From positions 1-9,763 of the forward strand of contig JALURZ010000194.1 in the NCBI GenBank assembly GCA_027058735.1: a DNA stretch of 9,763 nt, written 5' to 3'. Below, one piece after another: positions 5,198 through 9,763 of this stretch. Origin of the DNA: Hyphomicrobiales bacterium (GTDB taxonomy: Bacteria > Pseudomonadota > Alphaproteobacteria > Rhizobiales > JALURZ01). Position 1 is the first letter of the stretch. The number at the start of each line of letters is the position of its first letter. The notes beneath the pieces were generated by a model, which saw nothing but the letters and a program-made list of their open reading frames with translations, did no database searches and was not told the DNA's origin. The position numbers and the translations under genes are program-made.

Positions 5198-6886
5198 TTA
5201 GTTTCGCTGTTCCAGAAGCCGCCGGGCGATCACCTGGGCCTGGATTTCGCCCGCACCCTCGAAGATGTTGAGAATGCGGGCATCGCACAGCACCCGGCTC
5301 ACCGGATATTCCAGCGCAAAACCGTTGCCGCCGTGAATCTGCAGCGCGTTGTCGGCCGCCGACCAGGCCACGCGGGCGGCCAGCAGCTTGGCCATGCCGG
5401 CCTCCAGATCGCAGCGCCGGGCGCCGTCTTTCTGCCGGGCGGCGTAATAGGTGAGCTGGCGCACGGCGTGGATTTCGACCGCCATGGCGACAATCTTGTC
5501 GGCGACGCGGGGAAATTTCACGATCGGCTTGGCGAACTGAACACGTTCCTGGGCATAGCGCAGGCCCAGATCGAGGGCATTCTGGGCAACGCCGATGGCG
5601 CGCGCCGCGGTTTGTATGCGCGCGCTTTCAAAGGTCTGCATCAGTTGCTTGAAGCCCTGGCCTTCCTCATGCCCCAGAAGGTTTTCAGCGGCGACCTCGA
5701 ACCCGTCGAACGCGATTTCATATTCCCTCATGCCGCGATAGCCGAGCACCTCGATTTCGCTGCCCGACATGCCGGGCGCGGGAAACGGGTCCGCGTCCGT
5801 GCCGCGCGGCTTTTCGGCCAGCAGCATGGACAGCCCGCGATAGCCCTTTTCGTCCGGGTTCGTGCGCACCAGCAGCGTCATCAGGTCGGCGCGCACCGGA
5901 TGGGTGATCCAGGTCTTGCTGCCGGTGACCCGGTAAACATCCCCATCGCGCAGCGCGCGGGTCCTGAGGGAGGCCAGATCGGAGCCTGTATTGGGTTCGG
6001 TGAAGACGGCGGTCGGCAGGATTTCGCCGGACGCCAGCTTCGGCAGCCATCTGGCTTTTTGCTCCCCGGTTCCGCCGCCGAGAATGAGTTCGGCGGCAAT
6101 CTCGGTGCGGGTGCCGAGCGAGCCGACGCCAATATATGCGCGCGACAGCTCTTCGGACACCACGCACATAGTTTCCTTGCCCAGTCCGAGCCCGCCATGG
6201 GCCTCGGGCAGGGTCAGGGCAAACACTCCAAGTGCGGCCATCTCTTCGATAATCTCCAGCGGGATATAATCGTTCGCCAGATGCCAGTCATGGGCATGGG
6301 GCACGACCCTGTCATTGGCGAAGCGGCGCATTTCACCGCGCATGGCCTCAAGGGTGTCGTCGAGACCCGCATCGCCGAAGGTGGCGGCGGCATCCTGGTT
6401 TTCGATCAGGTCCATGATGCGCGCGCGCGTTTCAACCGTGTTGCCGGCCTCGATCAGGGCGCCCGCCGCGCCGGCCAGAAACGCGCGCCGGCCCCTTGCG
6501 CCCACTCCCAGATCGCGCAGCCGCACGATCTCCGTCTGGCTCATGGGGATGCCGCCGGCGATCTGCGCGAGATATTCGCCGGCCGCCGCCAGGCTCAGCA
6601 GTTGTTCCAGTTCGCCGAGACGCGCCTCCTTGCGCATCCGGCGCGTATAGGCGCCAAGCTGGCGCACGACTTCCACATAGGTTGCCAGCCACGCCAGCCC
6701 GTGTGCGCCGCGTTGTTCACGCTCCAGCGCTTCGGCGTCGATCCGGCCATCCACGGTGACCCGGCGGGCCACGCCATCGCGCGCCAGCGCATAGAGCCGG
6801 GCCGCGGCCGCCGCCGCCTCATCGATCAGGTCCGGCACGTCTTCGGATTTTATGTCCTGGACCATCAGCCCCTGCCCGCCCGCCAT
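5198..6886 (-). CDS. mcd: Acyl-CoA dehydrogenase with N-terminal extension, probable (2S)-methylsuccinyl-CoA dehydrogenase
   Basis: At 562 residues this is much longer than ordinary acyl-CoA dehydrogenases (about 380-400). The first 170 or so residues form the helical extension seen in methylsuccinyl-CoA dehydrogenases, including AHGLAWLATYVEVVRQL (61-77) and EYLAQIAGGIPMSQTEIVR (104-122). The FAD-dependent dehydrogenase core follows, with LPEAHGGLGLG (226-236), AVFTEPNTGSDLASLRTRA (293-311), GSKTWITHP (322-330), QFAKPIVKFPRVADKIV (450-466) and QIHGGNGF (516-523). Glu543 in IFEGAGEIQ is at the family's usual catalytic-base position. Mcd oxidises (2S)-methylsuccinyl-CoA to mesaconyl-CoA in the ethylmalonyl-CoA pathway for acetyl-CoA assimilation and passes electrons to ETF. 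None of its usual partners (ccr, ecm, mch) lies in the window. The start at 6886 has only a weak ribosome binding site; the ATG at 6865 is an alternative. A weak promoter-like pair (6921-6926, 6899-6904) precedes it. Confidence 0.83.
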   Translation of the reverse strand: MAGGQGLMVQDIKSEDVPDLIDEAAAAAARLYALARDGVARRVTVDGRIDAEALEREQRGAHGLAWLATYVEVVRQLGAYTRRMRKEARLGELEQLLSLAAAGEYLAQIAGGIPMSQTEIVRLRDLGVGARGRRAFLAGAAGALIEAGNTVETRARIMDLIENQDAAATFGDAGLDDTLEAMRGEMRRFANDRVVPHAHDWHLANDYIPLEIIEEMAALGVFALTLPEAHGGLGLGKETMCVVSEELSRAYIGVGSLGTRTEIAAELILGGGTGEQKARWLPKLASGEILPTAVFTEPNTGSDLASLRTRALRDGDVYRVTGSKTWITHPVRADLMTLLVRTNPDEKGYRGLSMLLAEKPRGTDADPFPAPGMSGSEIEVLGYRGMREYEIAFDGFEVAAENLLGHEEGQGFKQLMQTFESARIQTAARAIGVAQNALDLGLRYAQERVQFAKPIVKFPRVADKIVAMAVEIHAVRQLTYYAARQKDGARRCDLEAGMAKLLAARVAWSAADNALQIHGGNGFALEYPVSRVLCDARILNIFEGAGEIQAQVIARRLLEQRN

Positions 6887-6945
6887 GACAACACGCCCGG
6901 TATAGCACGCCCATTGTGCGATGCAACATCAGTGACGGGACCCGC

Positions 6946-7506
6946 CTATGGCTCCAGTTCGGTGTCCCAGTAGAGATAATCCTGCCAGCTTTGGTGCAGG
7001 TAGTTGGGAGGAAACGCGCGGCCGTTCTCGTGCAATTCGTAGATGGTCGGGCGGAACGGCTTCATGGCCGGCCACATATGCGCCTCTGCGGGCAATTTGC
7101 CGCCCTTCTTGAGATTGCAGCTCGAGCAGGCCGCCACCACATTGTCCCAGGTCGTGCGCCCGCCCTTGGAGCGCGGAATCAGATGATCGAATGTAAGATC
7201 TTCCGGGATACCGCAATACTGGCAGGAAAACCGGTCGCGCAGAAACACGTTGAACCGGGTAAAGGCGGGATAGCGCGCGGGCTTGACATAGGATTTGAGC
7301 GAAACGACGCTGGGCAGCCTCAGTTCCCTGGTCGGGCTGCGCACCGCGCGGTCATAATGGGCGATGATGTTGACCCGGTCGAGAAACGCCGCCTTGACGG
7401 CATCCTGCCATGACCACAGGGACAGGGGATAATAGCTGAGCGGGCGGAAATCGGCGTTCAGCACCAAGGCAGGGCAACTGCCGGAGGTTGTGGGACTGGC
7501 GTGCAT
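6946..7506 (-). CDS. HNH endonuclease family protein
   Basis: This 186-residue protein has an unassigned N-terminal segment (CPALVLNADFRPLSYYPLSL at 11-30, and FLDRVNIIAHYDRAVRS) followed by a zinc-ribbon HNH domain: CQYC (95-98), FDHLIPRSKGG (106-116), WDNVVAACSSCNLKKG (120-135). Zinc would be held by Cys95, Cys98, Cys127 and Cys130, with His108, Asn122 and Asn131 in the HNH positions. All the expected residues are present. This compact type is widespread in alphaproteobacteria; its target and role are not established as far as I know. The frame stays open to 7647, but the conserved part begins just after the ATG at 7506, and a promoter at 7556-7583 lies inside the longer version, so I chose 7506. 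The ribosome binding site is weak. The gene sits between the glycosylase and mcd on the same strand. Confidence 0.87.
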   Translation of the reverse strand: MHASPTTSGSCPALVLNADFRPLSYYPLSLWSWQDAVKAAFLDRVNIIAHYDRAVRSPTRELRLPSVVSLKSYVKPARYPAFTRFNVFLRDRFSCQYCGIPEDLTFDHLIPRSKGGRTTWDNVVAACSSCNLKKGGKLPAEAHMWPAMKPFRPTIYELHENGRAFPPNYLHQSWQDYLYWDTELEP

Positions 7507-7555
7507 CGTCTCTGACCACTTGAACTCTTTGGGCGCCCGCACGGCGCGAGCGCCC

Positions 7556-7583
7556 ACTATATCCACTATGCGGCGGCTGTGAA
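7556..7583 (-). promoter_or_regulatory. Predicted sigma70-type promoter for the HNH gene
   Basis: On the minus strand, TTCACA (7583-7578), a 16-base spacer and TATAGT (7561-7556). Each hexamer matches the consensus at five of six positions. It is about 50 bases upstream of the ATG at 7506 and supports that start over one at 7647. Confidence 0.45.
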
Positions 7584-7630
7584 GGCCCGTCTCCCCGCGA
7601 GTGCGCGGCCCGATGGGGTTCCAACCGGCC

Positions 7631-8254
7631 TCATCGCGCATGCGCATACCACGACCACAGCAGCCGCGCGGCCACCGCGCGCCACGGCCGCCACGGCTCG
7701 GCGCGGCGGCGCATTTCCTTCAGGTCTGGCCTCCGGCTGAGACCGAACGCATGGGCAAGCGCTATCTGGAGCGCCAGATCGCCCGCCGGCCAGGCATCCG
7801 CGCGCCCCAGGCAGGACAGCAGATAGATATCCGCCGTCCACGGCCCGATGCCCGTGATCGCGGTGAGCCGTTCATGCACGGCCCGGTCGTCGAGGCGCGC
7901 AAGGGCGTCAAGATCGAGCCCGCCGCCGGTCATGGCCGCACACAGGGCCCGGATCGCGCGCACCTTCGGGCGCGACAGGCCCGCTGCGCGAAATTCCTCA
8001 TCTGCGCGCGTCGCCAGAGCTGAGGCGTCGAACGGGCTTTCGGCGGCCTCGAACCGCGCCCAGATCGCACTGGCGCTGGCCTTGGACAGTTGCTGGGAGA
8101 CGATGATAGAAAGCAGGCCGGCGAACGGCTCGCTGCGGCGGCGCAGCGGCGGCGGGCCGGTGCGGCGAACCATGTCGCCAAAGCGCGGCTCGGCAGCGCT
8201 CAGGGCCGCGATGCCGCGCTCAAGGTCGCGCTCGTCTGTGATGATCGGTGTCAG
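7631..8254 (-). CDS. AlkA-like DNA-3-methyladenine glycosylase (HhH-GPD family), non-ATG start likely
   Basis: This is a base-excision-repair glycosylase of the HhH-GPD superfamily, which removes alkylated bases such as 3-methyladenine. Counted from 8254 (207 residues), it shows PFAGLLSIIVSQQLSKASA (46-61 and on), the helix-hairpin-helix GIGPWTAD (135-142) and the WPAGDLAL segment, whose Asp159 matches the catalytic Asp238 of E. coli AlkA. The only in-frame ATG is at 8173 (180 residues). However, the frame upstream encodes TDERDLERGIAALSAAEPRF, which fits the conserved N-terminal helix of this family, and remains open to a stop at 8261-8263. No ATG, GTG or TTG lies there; CTG at 8254 is the best candidate, with GGAG (8267-8264) 9 bases before it, and ACG at 8257 is another. 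A lost start or a nearby sequence error is also possible. It is divergent from gluQ. Confidence 0.85.
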   Translation of the reverse strand: MTPIITDERDLERGIAALSAAEPRFGDMVRRTGPPPLRRRSEPFAGLLSIIVSQQLSKASASAIWARFEAAESPFDASALATRADEEFRAAGLSRPKVRAIRALCAAMTGGGLDLDALARLDDRAVHERLTAITGIGPWTADIYLLSCLGRADAWPAGDLALQIALAHAFGLSRRPDLKEMRRRAEPWRPWRAVAARLLWSWYAHAR

Positions 8255-8263
8255 CGTTCGTCA

Positions 8264-8267
8264 CTCC
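8264..8267 (-). promoter_or_regulatory. Candidate ribosome binding site for the extended glycosylase start
   Basis: GGAG on the minus strand lies 9 bases before CTG (8254) and 6 bases before ACG (8257). It supports initiation upstream of the ATG at 8173, which itself has no clear ribosome binding site because the upstream bases are conserved coding sequence. Confidence 0.35.
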
Positions 8268-8296
8268 GGCACAGGTTGCCGCAAGGATAGCACACC

Positions 8297-9184
8297 ATGG
8301 CCCCACAACCCGTCTTTCGTTTCGCGCCAAGCCCCAACGGCGCGCTGCATCTGGGACATGCTTATTCGGCGCTGTTCACCGCACAGGCGGCGCAGGCGGC
8401 GCGCGGCCGGTTTCTGCTGCGCATCGAGGACATCGATGGCGCGCGCACGCGCGAGGACCATGTCGAGAATATCTATCGCGATCTGGCGTGGCTGGGGCTC
8501 ACCTGGGAGACGCCGGTGCGCCGCCAGTCGCACCACGCGCCGGACTATCGGGCCGCGTTGGCGAAACTCGAGGCCCTGGGCGTGCTCTATCCCTGCTACG
8601 CCACGCGTGGAGACATTGCGGCCGTGATCAGGGACCTGCCCGATCACCCGAAAGACCCGGACGGCTCGCCGCTGTATCCCGGTCTGCATCGGAATTTGAG
8701 TGAGGCCGAGCGGCGGCAGTTCGCGGAAGCCGGCCGGCCGGCCGCATTGCGTCTCGATATGGCCCGCGCCTGCGAGATCGCACATGGAATGAGCGCCGCG
8801 CCGCTGACCTTTACCGAAGATGGCGAAGGCGTCGCGGGCGCCTGCGGCCTGTTGCCGGCGCGGCCTGAAATCTGGGGCGATGTGGTGCTCGCGCGCAAGG
8901 ATATCAACAACAGCTATCATCTCGCGGTGGTGGTCGATGACGCCCTTCAGCGGGTGAGCACCGTGACCCGGGGGCAGGATCTGTTTTTCGCCACTCATCT
9001 GCACCGGCTGTTGCAGGTGCTGCTGGGCCTGCCCGAGCCGCGCTACCGCCATCATCGCCTGATCCGCGATGAGGCCGGCGAAAAATTGTCGAAAAGCGCA
9101 GGAGACCGCAGTCTCGCCAGTCTGCGCGAACACGGCGTCACCGCCCGGCAGGTGCGCGATCACCTGGCGGCGAACCCGCCTTAG
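8297..9184 (+). CDS. gluQ: Glutamyl-Q tRNA(Asp) synthetase
   Basis: At 295 residues this has the length of GluQ (YadB), a truncated glutamyl-tRNA synthetase without the anticodon-binding domain. GluQ activates glutamate and attaches it to the queuosine base at position 34 of tRNA-Asp. Class I signatures are FRFAPSPNGALHLGHAYSA (7-25, with HLGH as the HIGH motif), RIEDIDGARTR (42-52), RGQDL (225-229) and KLSKS (263-267) as the KMSKS motif. The zinc-binding Cys-x-Cys of E. coli GluQ is not intact: here it reads Cys100-Tyr-Ala102, and the later ligand region reads YPGLHR, where a Cys is expected. AAGGA (8283-8287) lies 9 bases before the ATG. It is divergent from the DNA glycosylase, with only about 40 bases between them. 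Confidence 0.93.
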   Translation: MAPQPVFRFAPSPNGALHLGHAYSALFTAQAAQAARGRFLLRIEDIDGARTREDHVENIYRDLAWLGLTWETPVRRQSHHAPDYRAALAKLEALGVLYPCYATRGDIAAVIRDLPDHPKDPDGSPLYPGLHRNLSEAERRQFAEAGRPAALRLDMARACEIAHGMSAAPLTFTEDGEGVAGACGLLPARPEIWGDVVLARKDINNSYHLAVVVDDALQRVSTVTRGQDLFFATHLHRLLQVLLGLPEPRYRHHRLIRDEAGEKLSKSAGDRSLASLREHGVTARQVRDHLAANPP

Positions 9185-9196
9185 CAAACGCTTAAC
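9181..9196 (+). promoter_or_regulatory. CtrA-box-like site upstream of the response regulator
   Basis: TTAG, seven bases, then TTAAC matches the alphaproteobacterial CtrA consensus TTAA-N7-TTAAC at all but one fixed base. It overlaps the gluQ stop codon and lies 45 bases before the response regulator start. The match is by eye, and one such site can occur by chance. Confidence 0.4.
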
Positions 9197-9229
9197 GGGC
9201 CTGTGGCACGATGGCCAGTTGCATGGGAT

Positions 9230-9233
9230 GGAG
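9230..9233 (+). promoter_or_regulatory. Ribosome binding site that favours the response regulator start at 9241
   Basis: GGAG lies 7 bases before the ATG at 9241. The other candidate ATGs (9211, 9223, 9331) have weaker upstream sequence, though AGG-rich bases also precede 9331. Confidence 0.55.
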
Positions 9234-9240
9234 AGGGCGG

Positions 9241-9723
9241 ATGAACACCTGCGGCACAACGACCAGCGGCGATGATGCGGCGCGCACGCGCGTACCGGCG
9301 GGGTCCGCCTTCGCAAAGGCCGGCAGGCGGATGCATATTCTGGTGGCCGAGGACAACAAGATCAACCAGATGCTGATCACCACATATTTGCGGAAATTCG
9401 GGCACAGTTTCGAGGTCGCGGATGATGGCGCGGGCGCGCTCGCGGCAGCGGCAAAGGGCGGCTTTCATCTTGTGTTGATGGATATCCAGATGCCGGAGAT
9501 GGATGGTCTCGAGGCAACGGCGAAAATTCGCGCCCTTGAGGGGCCGGCGCGCGCGGTGCCGATTGTCGCGCTTACGGCGAATGCCATGGACGGCGATGAG
9601 GAGCGCTATCTCGCCGCCGGCATGGACGGCTATCTCGCCAAGCCGATCGTTGCCGCCAGCCTGTTTGCGGCAATCGACCGGTTCGCGGGCGGATCCGCGG
9701 AAGAAACAGCGGTCAGCGGCTAG
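9241..9723 (+). CDS. Single-domain response regulator (REC domain)
   Basis: From 9241 the product is 160 residues. Residues 31-150 form one complete receiver domain with no output domain: the acidic pair EDN (37-39), the phospho-acceptor Asp81 in LMDIQMPEMDG, the switch Thr112 in ALTANA and the conserved Lys134 in YLAKPI. The sequence is closest in style to the C-terminal receivers of hybrid histidine kinases, and less like DivK or CheY. It could act as a phosphorelay intermediate or phosphate sink; no kinase is present in the window. The first 30 residues (Thr/Gly/Ala/Arg-rich) are not part of the domain and may be untranslated if the ATG at 9331 is used, giving 130 residues. The start at 9241 is preferred for its GGAG. 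It follows gluQ by 56 bp, and a CtrA-like box lies between them. Confidence 0.88.
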   Translation: MNTCGTTTSGDDAARTRVPAGSAFAKAGRRMHILVAEDNKINQMLITTYLRKFGHSFEVADDGAGALAAAAKGGFHLVLMDIQMPEMDGLEATAKIRALEGPARAVPIVALTANAMDGDEERYLAAGMDGYLAKPIVAASLFAAIDRFAGGSAEETAVSG

Positions 9724-9763
9724 AACCTGTCCTGCCGGCGACGCGCACGATATCCTCCATGAT
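9713..9763 (-). CDS. Possible C-terminal end of a minus-strand gene running off the right edge
   Basis: On the minus strand the frame is open from the window edge to a TGA at 9713-9715 and encodes IMEDIVRVAGRTGSSR. The run IMEDIVRVAG reads like a real helix end. It would overlap the response regulator stop by 11 bp. Sixteen codons are too few to decide, and no family can be named. Confidence 0.25.
   Translation of the reverse strand: MMEDIVRVAGRTGSSR

Noticed and set aside
5144..6973. 609-codon open frame on the plus strand opposite the acyl-CoA dehydrogenase gene
   Set aside because: It is an antisense shadow produced by high GC. The minus strand gives a full-length, motif-rich enzyme; the plus-strand translation has no recognisable domain.
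7531..7555. GGGCGC/GCGCCC inverted repeat upstream of the HNH gene
   Set aside because: It has only six pairs with a 13-base loop in GC-rich sequence and no T-run; easily chance.
7507..7647. Longer start for the HNH protein at 7647
   Set aside because: It would overlap the glycosylase 3' end and include the predicted promoter; the extra residues do not look like the family, which begins near the ATG at 7506.
8261..9316. 351-codon minus-strand frame opposite gluQ
   Set aside because: It is a shadow of gluQ, which has intact class I synthetase motifs on the plus strand.
1..9763. tRNA genes, CRISPR repeats, transposase genes, integration sites
   Set aside because: I looked on both strands and saw no cloverleaf, regularly spaced repeats, transposase motifs or flanking direct repeats.

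Overview
The window is dense, GC-rich bacterial chromosomal DNA. It carries nine recognisable genes, one of them a partial copy cut by the left edge and one apparently broken by a frameshift. A possible tenth gene is cut by the right edge. The gene set points to an alphaproteobacterium. It includes an N-terminally extended acyl-CoA dehydrogenase of the (2S)-methylsuccinyl-CoA dehydrogenase type (ethylmalonyl-CoA pathway), a small HNH protein of a kind common in that class, GluQ, and a CtrA-box-like site. I see no tRNA, rRNA, insertion sequence, CRISPR array or phage gene, and no gap over 300 bases without a gene.

Layout. 1-476 (+) is the end of an NAD-dependent epimerase/dehydratase. It overlaps, tail to tail, the stop of a secreted trypsin-like protease read on the minus strand (454-1802). 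The two halves of the protease lie in different frames, and the break falls close to a perfect GC hairpin. Upstream on the minus strand come a crotonase-family protein (1972-2838) and a class V aminotransferase-fold PLP enzyme resembling cysteine desulfurases (2926-4458). An AT-rich intergenic region of about 160 bp separates that enzyme from a divergent Lrp/AsnC regulator (4623-5099, +) that resembles E. coli DecR/YbaO, a cysteine-responsive regulator. A long hairpin covers the regulator's stop codon. Next, all on the minus strand, are the methylsuccinyl-CoA dehydrogenase (5198-6886), the HNH endonuclease (6946-7506) and an AlkA-like HhH-GPD DNA glycosylase (7631 to about 8254). The right end carries gluQ (8297-9184, +) and a single-domain response regulator (9241-9723, +).

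How the genes fit together. Most look like ordinary, loosely related housekeeping and metabolic genes rather than one system. The most coherent functional unit is the divergent pair of a DecR-like regulator and a PLP enzyme that has a Cys where SufS-type desulfurases have their catalytic Cys. I infer a cysteine- or sulfur-responsive module, possibly including the downstream crotonase gene. HNH and AlkA-like genes next to each other hint at DNA processing or repair, but this is only proximity.

I did not find a clearly new biological system. The points most worth a second look are the broken two-domain protease, the regulator/PLP-enzyme pair, the crotonase lacking both classical glutamates, the DNA glycosylase whose conserved N-terminus extends past its only ATG, and the CtrA-like box ahead of the response regulator.
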